Shown: positions 35,013 to 46,391 of the stretch, in pieces
How positions within the stretch are numbered: position 1 is the first letter of the stretch
Layout: every line of letters starts with the position of its first letter
NCBI GenBank assembly: GCA_002397315.1
Contig: DHAE01000019.1
Location: 138,529-202,528 of the forward strand
Origin: Comamonadaceae bacterium UBA4962
GTDB lineage: Bacteria; Pseudomonadota; Gammaproteobacteria; Burkholderiales; Burkholderiaceae_C
Direction of reading: 5' to 3'
DNA length: 64,000 nt
The notes under the pieces: model-generated
Databases searched by the model: none
Told to the model about the DNA's origin: nothing
What the model saw: only the letters and a program-made list of their open reading frames with translations
Position numbers and translations under genes: made by a program

Positions 35013-38000
35013 CTACGGCTTCGGCATCAGCCTGGCCACCGTCTGCACGAACACGTCGTACTGCAGCGGCTTGCCCATGTGCTCGCTGAAGCCGGCGGCC
35101 AATGCCTTGGCCCGGTCCTCCGGCCGGGCGAAGCCCGTCACGGCGACCACGGGCACGCCGCGCAGGCCGGCCTCCTGCAGCCGGGCGAGCAGCGTGTAGC
35201 CGTCCATGCCCGGCATGCCGATGTCCGAGACGATCAGGTCGAACGTCTCGCGGCCCGCCACCTCCAGTGCCTGCTGCCCGCTGTCGGCCTTCGACAGCCG
35301 GGCGCCCGCGGCTTGCAGGATCGCGCCGAACATGGCCAGCACGTCGCGGTCGTCGTCCACCAGCAGGATGCGCAGGCCCTGCAGCGTCGCCGCACCGTCG
35401 GCCGCCATGCCCGGTTCCGACCGGTCCGTGTTCCGGCGCGGCAGCACCACCGTGAAGGTCGTGCCCTGGCCCGGGCCGGGCGAGGCCACCGACACCCGGC
35501 CGCCGTGCGCCTCGGCCAGGCTCTTCACGATCGCCAGGCCGATGCCCAGGCCGCCCTTGCCGCGCACCGTCGCGCGCGCATCGGCCTGCTGGAACATCTC
35601 GAACATCGAGGGCAGGAACGCCTCGTCGATGCCGATCCCGGTGTCCTGCACCTCCAGGCGCAGGTGCGATGGCGCAGGCGCGAGGCGCACCCACACCGTG
35701 CCGCCCGCCGGCGTGAACTTGATCGCGTTGCCCACGAGGTTCCAGACGATCTGCTCGATCCGCACTGGGTCCGCCTTCATGCGGTAGTCGCCGGGCTCCA
35801 CCTGCAGGTGCATCGCCACGTTGCGGCCTTCCGCCTCCGACCGCACCGCGGCCATGATGTGCGCCACCACGTCGTCGCAGTGCACCGGTTCGAGGTTCAG
35901 CGACAGCTTGCCGGTCTGGATGCGCGAGAGGTCCAGCAGGTCGTCGATGAGCTGCATCTGGCTCTTCACGCTCGTGCGGACCGTGCCGGCGATGCGCTGC
36001 AGGCTCTCGGAGGACTGCGTCTGCGGATGGACCGCCAGCAGTTGCGCGGCGAGCGAGATCAGGTTGAGCGGGTTCTTCAGTTCGTGCGACATGACGGCCA
36101 GGAACTGGTCCTTCATTGCACTGGCTTCCTGCAGTTGCGCGCGCAGCGTGCGTTCGGATTCGAGCAGCGCGTCCCGCTGCTGCTCCGCCATGCGCGTCTG
36201 CGTCAGGTCGCGCGCGATCTTCGCGAAGCCCAGCTCGGTGCTGCCGGCCAGCGGCACCAGCACGCCGCTGAAATACACCCGCACACCGTCCTTGCGCAGG
36301 TGCCAGCGCTCGTCCTCGGCGCGGCCGTCGCGCAGTGCCCGTGCCCGCTCGTCCTGCTCGGCACCGGCAGCGCGATCCTCCGGCGTGAAGATGATCGCGG
36401 CCGGCTGGCCCAGCACCTCTGCTTCGGCGTAGCCCAGCGTCCGTTCGGCGCCCTGGTTCCATCGGGTGATCATTCCCTGGCCGTCCAGCAGGATGATGAC
36501 GTAGTCCATGCTCGAGTCGAACAGCAGCCGCAGCCGCTCCTCGCCCAGGCGCACCGTCTCCTCCGCCTTGTGGCGCGCGGTGATGTCGATGAAGTTGAGC
36601 ACCACGCCCTCGATGCGGTCCTCGCTGCTGCGGTAGGGCAGCAGCCGGGCGAGGAACCAGCGGCCGTCGGTGCCGGGCACTTCCCGCTCGATCGGCCGCA
36701 GCAGCTCGAAGACCTCGTGCGTGTCCTGTTCCATCTGCGGATAGTCCAGCCGATGCGTGAGATCGAACAGCGGACGCTGGATGTCGGTTCCGAGCAGGTT
36801 GAAGATGCCGGCCGCGCGCGGCGTGAACCGCTGGATGCACATGTCCCGGTCCACGAACACGGTCGCGATCTCGCTCGCCGCGATGAAGTTCTGCAGATCG
36901 TCGTTGGTCTTGGCGCTCGCTTCCAGATGCGTCTTCAGGTCGTAGTTGACGGTGGTCAGCTCCTCGTTGACCGACTGCAGCTCCTCCTTGCTGGTCTCCA
37001 ACTCCTCGGTGGTCGAGCGCAGTTCCTCGTTCACGGACTGCAGCTCTTCGTTGGATGCGCGCAGCGCCTCGCTGGAACTGTCGGACTCGCCGATCGCCGC
37101 CGTCAGCTGCCGCTGCAGGTCGACCAGATCGTCGCCGGCCTGTCCGTGCGGACCGTCGCCGCCGATGCCATTGCCGGTGCGCTCGGCCGGCGTCAGTTCC
37201 GTCTCGTCGAAGAGGACGACGAGCCAGCCCCGGGCCGCCTGTGCGTCCGTCAGCAGCGACGCCGGCCGGACCGTCGTCGTGACGGCCACCGTCCGGTCGC
37301 CGCGGTGCAGGCGTACCCGGCGGCCGAGCACTTCGCGCGCGGTCTGCTGGGCATGTGCGATCGCCGCCCGCAGCGAGAGCCGCAGTTCCGGCAGCAGCAG
37401 GTGCAGCAACTGGGCGGACAGCTCGCCGGTGTGCAACCGCAGGAAACGGTTGGCCTGCTCCGCCAGGTAAATCACCTTCAACTGGTGGTCCACCACGACG
37501 GCGGGCGGGGCGTTCTCGGCGCGCAACCGGCCCTGGATGTCTTCCAGCAGTTGGCGGCGCAGCGGGAGGTTCGCCGGCTCGGGCAGGCACAGGTGCGCCA
37601 GCGTGTCGCCGAAGCCGCCGCGCGTGCGGCGTTCGGGCGCGGTGACACTGGCGCGGTAGATGCGGTGCTTCTTGTCGATGACGGTGAAATGCTCCGGTGC
37701 GGCGTCGGCGGTCTCGGCGTTGCCGAGAAACAGCAGGCCGCCCGGACGCAGCGCGAAGTGGAACGTCTCCAGCAACTGCCGCTGCGCGGGTCGGTCGAGG
37801 TAGATCAGCACGTTGCGGCAGCACACCAGATCCAGCCGCGAGAAGGGCGGATCGCGCAGCAGGTTGTGGACCGAGAAGGTGATGCGCTCGCGCAGCAGCC
37901 GGGTAACGTTGTACTGCCCCGGCTGCCGTTCGAAGAACTGCCGCAGCCGCACCGGCGGGACGTCGGTGACGATCGAGTCCGCATAGATGCCGCCGCGGCC

Positions 38001-39143
38001 GATCGCCAGGGCGCTTTCGTCGATGTCGGTGGCGAATACCTGCACGCCGGTCATCGTGCCCGCATGGCTCGCGTGCTCCAGCAGCAGCATCGCCACCGAA
38101 TAGGCCTCTTCGCCGGTGGCGCAGCCGGCCACCCAGGCGCGCACGCGGTCTGCCGGTGAGCCGTTCTCGAAGAGTTCCTCGATCAGGATGCGTTCGAGCG
38201 ATTCGAACGCGGCCCGATCGCGGAAGAAATTCGTCACGCTGATGAGCATGTCCTGAAGCAGCAGCACGGCCTCCGGCGCATGGGACTGCAGATAGGCCGC
38301 GTAGTCGGGCAGGGTCCGCTGCTGCGACACCTGCATGCGCCGTTCGATGCGCCGCAGCAGCGTGGCGCGCTTGTAGTGCGAGAAGTCGTGGCCCGTGCGT
38401 TCACGCAGAAGCCGCATCACGGACAGCAGAGCCGCCTCCGCGCTGTCGTGCGCTTCGGCCGTGGGCGAATCCCCGGCCCGGATGTCGGGCGGCGGCGACG
38501 GCAGTTCGATGCGCCGTGCGTTGGCCCACAGTTCGGTCAACTGCTGGCCCATGTCGGCCGCCGGCAGCACGAAGTCGGCCACGCTCGCGGCGATCGCGTT
38601 GAGCGGCATCGAGTCGTATTCGGCATCGGCCGGGCTCTGCACGAGCGCCACGCCGCCCCGTTCCTTCACGCGCCGCAGGCCCTGCGCACCGTCGGCGCCC
38701 GCACCCGACAACACGATCGCCACCGCCCGCTCGCGGTGCACCTCGCCGAGGCTGCGGAAGAACTGGTCGATGGTGACGTGGTGCGTGGGCGGGCGGTGCA
38801 GGTGTCCCAGCCGCAGCAGCCCGTCGTTCATCGACAGTGCGCGGTCCGGCGGTATCACGTAGACGTGGTCGGCCTCGATCGGCATGTCGCCCTGCACCTG
38901 GTGCACCGGCATGCGCGTGGAGCGCTGCAGGATCGCGTCCGCCGCGCTGGGGCTGCCGGGCGCCAGGTGCAGCACCACCACGAACGCCATGCCCGGCGAG
39001 GGCGGCAGGTTCTCCAGCAACCGCGACGTGGCCTGCAGTCCGCCGGCAGAGGCTCCGATGCCCACGACGGGAAACGGCAGCGTGCTGCGCACGAGGACGG
39101 GGTCCTCCTCCGGGTCCAGGGGCGCGGCAATCGATGGGTTCAT
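35013..39143 (-). CDS. CheB/CheR fusion PAS hybrid histidine kinase
   Basis: 1376-aa multidomain signalling protein. In order: a CheB methylesterase-like domain (about 25-205, triad Ser32, His59, Asp151), a CheR methyltransferase (about 240-490, AGCATGEEAYS and FATDIDESAL for SAM binding), and a PAS-like segment about 530-640. A heptad-rich coiled coil (NEELQSVNEELRSTTEELE, about 665-725) precedes two further PAS domains. The HisKA motif MSHELKNPLN, a HATPase with GGLGIGLAIV, and a C-terminal receiver (LVDDDRDVL, SDIGMPGMDG, KPL) follow. It is likely a cytosolic sensor; no membrane helix is seen. The start MNPSIAAP at 39143 begins the CheB region; the upstream frame is unrelated. Its ligand and output are unknown. 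Confidence 0.93.
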   Translation of the reverse strand: MNPSIAAPLDPEEDPVLVRSTLPFPVVGIGASAGGLQATSRLLENLPPSPGMAFVVVLHLAPGSPSAADAILQRSTRMPVHQVQGDMPIEADHVYVIPPDRALSMNDGLLRLGHLHRPPTHHVTIDQFFRSLGEVHRERAVAIVLSGAGADGAQGLRRVKERGGVALVQSPADAEYDSMPLNAIAASVADFVLPAADMGQQLTELWANARRIELPSPPPDIRAGDSPTAEAHDSAEAALLSVMRLLRERTGHDFSHYKRATLLRRIERRMQVSQQRTLPDYAAYLQSHAPEAVLLLQDMLISVTNFFRDRAAFESLERILIEELFENGSPADRVRAWVAGCATGEEAYSVAMLLLEHASHAGTMTGVQVFATDIDESALAIGRGGIYADSIVTDVPPVRLRQFFERQPGQYNVTRLLRERITFSVHNLLRDPPFSRLDLVCCRNVLIYLDRPAQRQLLETFHFALRPGGLLFLGNAETADAAPEHFTVIDKKHRIYRASVTAPERRTRGGFGDTLAHLCLPEPANLPLRRQLLEDIQGRLRAENAPPAVVVDHQLKVIYLAEQANRFLRLHTGELSAQLLHLLLPELRLSLRAAIAHAQQTAREVLGRRVRLHRGDRTVAVTTTVRPASLLTDAQAARGWLVVLFDETELTPAERTGNGIGGDGPHGQAGDDLVDLQRQLTAAIGESDSSSEALRASNEELQSVNEELRSTTEELETSKEELQSVNEELTTVNYDLKTHLEASAKTNDDLQNFIAASEIATVFVDRDMCIQRFTPRAAGIFNLLGTDIQRPLFDLTHRLDYPQMEQDTHEVFELLRPIEREVPGTDGRWFLARLLPYRSSEDRIEGVVLNFIDITARHKAEETVRLGEERLRLLFDSSMDYVIILLDGQGMITRWNQGAERTLGYAEAEVLGQPAAIIFTPEDRAAGAEQDERARALRDGRAEDERWHLRKDGVRVYFSGVLVPLAGSTELGFAKIARDLTQTRMAEQQRDALLESERTLRAQLQEASAMKDQFLAVMSHELKNPLNLISLAAQLLAVHPQTQSSESLQRIAGTVRTSVKSQMQLIDDLLDLSRIQTGKLSLNLEPVHCDDVVAHIMAAVRSEAEGRNVAMHLQVEPGDYRMKADPVRIEQIVWNLVGNAIKFTPAGGTVWVRLAPAPSHLRLEVQDTGIGIDEAFLPSMFEMFQQADARATVRGKGGLGIGLAIVKSLAEAHGGRVSVASPGPGQGTTFTVVLPRRNTDRSEPGMAADGAATLQGLRILLVDDDRDVLAMFGAILQAAGARLSKADSGQQALEVAGRETFDLIVSDIGMPGMDGYTLLARLQEAGLRGVPVVAVTGFARPEDRAKALAAGFSEHMGKPLQYDVFVQTVARLMPKP

Positions 39144-39339
39144 GGGGTCGGAGAATTCGCTGAGGTCAAGGGAAGAGCGCTCGCGCAGACACGGGCAGGG
39201 AGTGGAAATCCCGCGGCAAACGGTATGCCCGGATGTGCACTGCGCACTGCGGCAGACGGCGGTGGGCGAAGAAACCCTGCGGCACGCCGGGCCGTGCCGA
39301 AGCATTCCTTTTTTCGGCAAAAGGGTTCTTCAGTAGAGA

Positions 39340-39367
39340 TTGATATTGATAACCATTCTCATATACT
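39340..39367 (+). promoter_or_regulatory. Promoter with embedded Fur box
   Basis: TTGATA (39340-39345) and TATACT (39362-39367) are a good sigma-70 pair with a 16-bp spacer. The spacer contains TGATAACCATTCTCA (39347-39361), which matches the Fur 7-1-7 consensus in 12 of 14 defined positions. It precedes the small gene at 39409 by about 40 bp. Strong iron repression is expected. Confidence 0.8.
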
Positions 39368-39408
39368 GTCGTCGGCAAGCCACTGAACGCACCAGGAGAT
39401 CCTGTTCC

Positions 39409-39768
39409 ATGTCCGATCCTTCACGCCCGTCCTTGAACCCGTTGCTGCACCCCTCCGAGGCCGAGCCGGGCCTGCCCTGCGCCGAAGCGCTGCTGGCCGG
39501 CACGCTGGCGCTCATGACCGGCTACGCGCACACCGAACGCACGGGCGACCGCGAAGCCATGGGCCGCAAGATCGCCGCCCACCTGGAGAGCCTCGCGCGC
39601 ATGGACGGCCTGTCGCCGCATTTCCGCACCATGGCGGGCAACCTGAACAACCGCTGGTCCCGGCGGCTGGGCCTGGCGGCGGGAGAGGGGGCCGCGGTAC
39701 CGGCCGGCCCGGGCGCCGCGGAGCTGCAGCGGCGGCTGTGGCACACGGCGCCGGAAGCGCTGCAGTGA
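39409..39768 (+). CDS. Small uncharacterised protein, Fur-controlled
   Basis: 119-aa soluble protein without signal peptide or membrane helix. The stretch ALLAGTLALMTGYA and a later SPHFRTMAGNLNNRW resemble a small family of unassigned proteins I associate with iron-repressed genes in beta-proteobacteria, but no function is known to me. It has an AGGAG site 9-13 bases upstream of the ATG at 39409. The Fur box sits directly in its promoter, so a role in iron limitation is inferred from control alone. It is divergent from the hybrid kinase. Confidence 0.75.
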   Translation: MSDPSRPSLNPLLHPSEAEPGLPCAEALLAGTLALMTGYAHTERTGDREAMGRKIAAHLESLARMDGLSPHFRTMAGNLNNRWSRRLGLAAGEGAAVPAGPGAAELQRRLWHTAPEALQ

Positions 39769-39857
39769 GCGCCTGGACCGGTTTGCGCTTTGCCGGTATG
39801 GAGTCCGGGGCCATGCGGACGGCGAGCGGGGCCGTTATTGCGACCCCATCCGGACAA

Positions 39858-40304
39858 TCACATCGGCTGGGTCCCCCGGCACCGCGGATACGCCGAACAT
39901 CCCCAGAACGCATGCCCTGTCGAAGCCCCGCGTTTTGCGACCCGCCGCACCATCGGCTGTGCGCAGACCGGGCATGGTGGCGCCGTCGCGGGATCTGGTG
40001 CAGATGCGTGGGGAGGGGACTGGTCAGGAGCCTGCGCAGGGGGCGGTACGCCCATGGCCGGCTCCCTGGGCGCGCGCGGCGCGTGCGCCGCTGCCGGCTG
40101 TGAGGGCGCATGCGAATGCGAACGCGGCTGCGATCGCCCCTGCCGTATCCACTGCAGCAATGCCTCGCCGTCGATGAGCCGGATGTTCCGCCCGCTGGCG
40201 AAGTCCATGGCCTCCTGCGTGAAGCGGCCCGAGGTGACGACGAAGCCGCCAGCGGCGCCCCGCGCGGCCATCACCCCGTAGAGCTCGCTGCCTGGGGCGG
40301 CCGG
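39858..40304 (-). pseudogene. 3' remnant of an Mrr-like restriction endonuclease with C4 zinc finger
   Basis: About 145 codons matching only the C-terminal part of Mrr-type nucleases. ELYGVMAARGAAGGFVVTSG and IRLIDGEALLQW correspond to the end of the Mrr catalytic domain. A Pro/Ala-rich linker follows, then a topoisomerase-type C4 zinc finger (CPVCAQPM, then WGCSAYPRCRGTQPM). The PD-(D/E)XK active-site region is missing because the frame runs directly into the ppsR gene on the same strand. A GTG/ATG near 40274 could still start translation. It is best read as a truncated gene; an alternative is a short intact gene that now encodes only a zinc-finger protein. Confidence 0.72.
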
Positions 40305-40305
40305 A

Positions 40306-41127
40306 TCAATACACCAGCCGCTCCGGCCGCACTTCCTGCAGGATCGTCGTCGCGATCTCCTCGATGCTCTTGGTGGTGGTGGAGAGCCAGCGGATGCCCG
40401 AGCGCCGCATCATCGCCTCGGCCTCGGCCACCTCGTGGCGGCAGTTCATGAGGTCGGCGTACTTCGAGCCCGGCCGGCGCTCGTTGCGGATCTGCGAGAG
40501 CCGCTCGGGCAGGATGGTGAGGCCGAAGATCTTCTTGCGGTGCGGCTCCAGCGCGGGCGGCAGCTGCTTGCGGTCGAAGTCTTCCGGGATCAGCGGGTAG
40601 TTGGCCACCTTCAGGCCGCACTGCATGGCTAGGTAGAGGCTGGTCGGGGTCTTGCCGCTGCGCGACACGCCCACCAGGATCACGTCGGCGCCGTCCAGGT
40701 CGCGGTGGCTCTGGCCGTCGTCGTGGTCCAGGCTGAAGTTGATCGCCTCGATGCGGTCGGTGTATTCCTTGCTCAGGCTCACGTCCGCGAAGCGGCCCAC
40801 GCGGTGCAGCGACTTGATGCCCAGCTCGCCCTCCAGCGGGCGGATGAAGGTGCCGAACATGTCCAGCAGCATGCCCTTGCAGTTCTCCTGGATGATGCGC
40901 AGCACGCTCATGTTGACCAGCGTGGTGAAAACGACGGGCTTCTTGCCCTCCAGCTCGGCCGTGTGGTTGATGCGGCGCACGGCCTGGTGGGCCTTGTCCT
41001 CGGTGTCGATGAAGGGCAGGCGCACGTGGCGCGGCTTGATGTCGAACTGCGCCAGGATGGCGTTGCCGAAGGTTTCCGCCGTGATGCCGGTGCCGTCGGA
41101 GATGAAGAATACGGTGCGCGTGTGCAT
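40306..41127 (-). CDS. ppsR: PEP synthase regulatory kinase/pyrophosphorylase
   Basis: 273-aa DUF299 protein that inactivates and reactivates phosphoenolpyruvate synthase by ADP-dependent phosphorylation of a threonine and phosphorolytic reversal. The P-loop GVSRSGKTPTSLYLA is clear, as is the N-terminal FFISDGTGITAETFGNA. It is divergent from ppsA across a 270-bp spacer, the standard arrangement. The ATG at 41127 starts the family sequence; the huge frame upstream is antisense to ppsA and is not real. Confidence 0.95.
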   Translation of the reverse strand: MHTRTVFFISDGTGITAETFGNAILAQFDIKPRHVRLPFIDTEDKAHQAVRRINHTAELEGKKPVVFTTLVNMSVLRIIQENCKGMLLDMFGTFIRPLEGELGIKSLHRVGRFADVSLSKEYTDRIEAINFSLDHDDGQSHRDLDGADVILVGVSRSGKTPTSLYLAMQCGLKVANYPLIPEDFDRKQLPPALEPHRKKIFGLTILPERLSQIRNERRPGSKYADLMNCRHEVAEAEAMMRRSGIRWLSTTTKSIEEIATTILQEVRPERLVY

Positions 41128-41397
41128 GGATGGGTCGGGGCTTTCCGCGGTGGATCGTTTCGCTCGGGGTGGCTGGACCGGGGCGCCGGTGCTGTCCCAC
41201 AAGCGCCTTGCGGCCCGCCGCCCTACAATCGCGCCCATTATTCCCATTTCCACCATGCACGCGCCCGGCCTACAACCAGAACAGCCAAGCCACAGCGCGC
41301 CGTGCATGCGTGACGACGGCGCCCCCGCCAGCCCGCCCCCGCGCGCGGGCGGCCCCGTGCGGCGCGCAGACCCGGTTTCAACTTCTGGAGCTTTCCC

Positions 41398-43788
<2,391 letters not shown>

Positions 43789-43804
43789 CGGCGCACGCCG
43801 GCCC

Positions 43805-44269
43805 ATGCCCGCGCCGCCGCCATCTTCTGCGCCCTTGCGGGCCGTGGGCGGCGCGCACGGGCCCATGGGCCCTGCGGTGGCCGGCAGACACGGCGGCGGC
43901 CACGGCGCAGACGGCGGCATCGACGGCGCGGAGGCTGCGCCGTTCGCGCCCGACCTGCACGACGCGCGCCACCTCTGGCTGAAGGCGGTGCTGCTGCTGG
44001 CCTGGGCCGCCGTGTCGTTCGGCGCCTGCTACTTCGTGCGCGACCTGACCTGGCGCCTGGGCGACTGGCCGCTGGGCTACTGGATCGCCTCGCAGGGGGC
44101 CGTGCTGGCCTTCATCGCCATCGTGGTGGCCTACTGCGTGGCGATGGACCGCTTCGAGCGCGCGGATGCGCGTGCGGCCACCGACAGGCAGTCTGCGAGC
44201 GGAACGGCGGCTTCCGCATCGGCAGCAGGAGCCCCGGCGGTGAACGGAGCGCCGCGCTCCCATGGCTGA
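43805..44269 (+). CDS. DUF4212 small subunit of a sodium/solute symporter
   Basis: 154-aa membrane protein of the DUF4212 type: two helices (about 58-78 and 92-112) with conserved HLWLKAVLLLAWAAVSFGAC and GYWIASQGAVLAF. It accompanies sodium:solute symporters as a small subunit. The first 48 residues are a Gly/Ala/His-rich extension and the C-terminus is Ala/Ser-rich, both unconserved. It overlaps the symporter gene by 8 bases, so translation is coupled. Confidence 0.87.
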   Translation: MPAPPPSSAPLRAVGGAHGPMGPAVAGRHGGGHGADGGIDGAEAAPFAPDLHDARHLWLKAVLLLAWAAVSFGACYFVRDLTWRLGDWPLGYWIASQGAVLAFIAIVVAYCVAMDRFERADARAATDRQSASGTAASASAAGAPAVNGAPRSHG

Positions 44270-46361
44270 CGGACATTCCGGCGGCGCAGGCGCAGGTACC
44301 GCGGGCCACGGGCGCCTGCACCGCCTGCTCGCGCTCTACACCGTGGGCGTGCTGGCCTTTCTCGCGCTCATGGCCTGGGCCGAGCACCGCGGCCTCTCGC
44401 GGCAGTGGATCGGGCCGATCTTCCTCTTCCTCTCCGTGATGGTCTATGCGGCCATCGGCGTCTACGGCCGCACCACCGACCCGGAGGAGTACTACGTCGC
44501 GGGCCGGCGCATCCCGCCGTTCTACAACGGCATGGCGGCCGCGGCCGACTGGATGAGCGCCGCCTCGTTCATCAGCCTTTCGGGCGCGCTCTACCTGCAG
44601 GGCTTCTCGGGCGGGCCGGGGCAGGCCGGGGGGCTCGCCTACCTGCTGGGCTGGACGGGCGGCTTCTGCCTCGTCGCGCTGCTGATCGCGCCGCACCTGC
44701 GCGCGATGAACCTCTACACCATCCCCGAATTCTTCCAGGTGCGCTTCGGCGGGCGCTGGCCGCGCGTGATCGCGGCGCTCGCGGCCGTGCTGTGCTCGTT
44801 CACCTACGTGGTGGCGCAGATCTACGGCGTGGGCCTGATCGCCTCGCGGCTCACGGGCGTGCAGTTCGAGATCGGCATCATGCTGGGCCTGGGCGGCGTG
44901 CTGCTGTGCTCCTTCCTGGGCGGCATGCGCGCCATCACCTGGACGCAGGTGGCGCAGTACGTGGTGATCCTGCTGGCGTTCCTGATCCCCGTCTCGTGGC
45001 TCGCGTACAAGCAGCTGGGCAACCCGCTCGCGGCGGCTGTCTACGGCGGGCAGATCGGCAAGATCGCCGCGCTGGAGTCGGAGCTGCTCGCATCGCCGGC
45101 CGAGCGCGAGGTGGTGGCCGCGCACGAGCGCCGCGCGCGGGAACTGCAGGAGCGCCTGCGCGACGTGCCCGCGGCGCTGGAGCGCGAACGCGAGGCGGCG
45201 CGCGAGCGCGTGCACCGGCTGCGCGACGCACAGGCCGACGTGGCGAGCGTGGTGGCCGCCAGCCGCGAACTGGCCCTGCTGCCGCGCGACGCCGAGGCCG
45301 CGCGCGAGCTCTGGACGCGCGAGATGCGCGAGAGCCAGGAGCGCGCCCGCCCGCTCGGCGGCCTGCCGCCCCATGGCCTGGCCTACCGCGGCGACCCCGG
45401 CGGCACGCCCGCGGAGCAGGAGGCCTACGACGTATCGCGCCGCAACTTCCTGGCGCTGATGTTCTGTCTCATGGTCGGCACCGCCGGGCTGCCGCACCTG
45501 CTCACGCGCTACTACACCGTGCCCACGCCCTCGGCCGCGCGCGCCTCGGTCGCATGGTCGCTGTTCTTCATCGCGCTGCTCTACCTGAGCGCGCCGGCCC
45601 TCGCCGTGCTGGTCAAGTTCGAGGTCATGCAGAACCTCGTGGGCAGCCGCTTCGATGCGCTGCCGGGCTGGATCGGGCAGTGGTCGCGCGTCGATCCGGC
45701 CCTGCTGTCGGTGCAGGACGTCAACGGCGACGGCATCGTGCAGTTCGGCGAGATCCGGCTGGGCGCCGACCTCATCATGCTGGCCACGCCGGAGCTGGGC
45801 GGGCTGCCCTACGTGGTGTCGGGGCTGGTGGCGGCCGGCGGGCTGGCGGCGGCGCTCTCCACCGCGGACGGGCTGCTGCTCACGATCAGCAATGCCCTGG
45901 TGCGCGATCTGTACCTGCACGGTCCCGGCCGCGGCCGGCCGGTGTCGCCGGAACACCGGGTGATCCTCACCAAGTTCGCGCTGCTCGCGGTGGCGCTGGT
46001 CGCGGCCTTCGTGGCCGCGATGAAGCGCTCGGAGATCCTGCCGATGGTGTCCGCGTCGTTCTCCATCGCCGCATCCGCCTTCGTGCCCGTGATGGTGCTC
46101 GGCATCTTCTGGCGGGGTGCCACGCGGCAGGGCGCGGTGGCGGGCATGCTCTGCGGGCTCGGGGTCACGCTCTACTACCTCGCCACGGCCACGGACGCGG
46201 CGCAGGCGCTGGTTCCGGCCTGGCTGCTGCCGGACAGCCTGTGGTTCGGCATCGATCCGGTGTCGGCGGGGGTGTTCGGCGTGCCGGCGGGCCTCGTGGC
46301 GGCCTGGCTGGTCAGCCTGGCGACGCATTCCCGTCGCCGCCTGCCGCGCACCCTGGCCTGA
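44262..46361 (+). CDS. Sodium:solute symporter, VC_2705 subfamily
   Basis: 699-aa SSS-family transporter, probably for acetate or a similar short monocarboxylate. SSS landmarks: DPEEYYVAGRRIPPFYNGMA and DWMSAASFISLSGALYLQG near the start, GLPHLLTRYYTVPT in the middle, and the STADGLLLTISNALVRD helix. A hydrophilic coiled-coil-like insertion (about residues 265-375) separates the helices. A canonical EF-hand loop, DVNGDGIVQFGE (residues 486-497), lies in a non-membrane loop. Pairing with DUF4212 and ppsA supports uptake of a gluconeogenic acid. Substrate specificity is not readable. Confidence 0.92.
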   Translation: MADGHSGGAGAGTAGHGRLHRLLALYTVGVLAFLALMAWAEHRGLSRQWIGPIFLFLSVMVYAAIGVYGRTTDPEEYYVAGRRIPPFYNGMAAAADWMSAASFISLSGALYLQGFSGGPGQAGGLAYLLGWTGGFCLVALLIAPHLRAMNLYTIPEFFQVRFGGRWPRVIAALAAVLCSFTYVVAQIYGVGLIASRLTGVQFEIGIMLGLGGVLLCSFLGGMRAITWTQVAQYVVILLAFLIPVSWLAYKQLGNPLAAAVYGGQIGKIAALESELLASPAEREVVAAHERRARELQERLRDVPAALEREREAARERVHRLRDAQADVASVVAASRELALLPRDAEAARELWTREMRESQERARPLGGLPPHGLAYRGDPGGTPAEQEAYDVSRRNFLALMFCLMVGTAGLPHLLTRYYTVPTPSAARASVAWSLFFIALLYLSAPALAVLVKFEVMQNLVGSRFDALPGWIGQWSRVDPALLSVQDVNGDGIVQFGEIRLGADLIMLATPELGGLPYVVSGLVAAGGLAAALSTADGLLLTISNALVRDLYLHGPGRGRPVSPEHRVILTKFALLAVALVAAFVAAMKRSEILPMVSASFSIAASAFVPVMVLGIFWRGATRQGAVAGMLCGLGVTLYYLATATDAAQALVPAWLLPDSLWFGIDPVSAGVFGVPAGLVAAWLVSLATHSRRRLPRTLA

Positions 46362-46391
46362 GCGTCACTGCAGGCCACGCTTGCGGGGCAT

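Noticed and set aside
35006..35022. Hairpin spanning the convergent stop codons of ahpF and the hybrid kinase as a terminator
   Set aside because: The 7-bp stem is real but has no T run on either strand and lies in coding constraint, so it is not listed as a terminator.
39144..39320. Upstream in-frame extension of the hybrid kinase
   Set aside because: The 59 extra codons have no CheB-like sequence and cover the promoter spacer; MNPSIAAP at 39143 is the better start.
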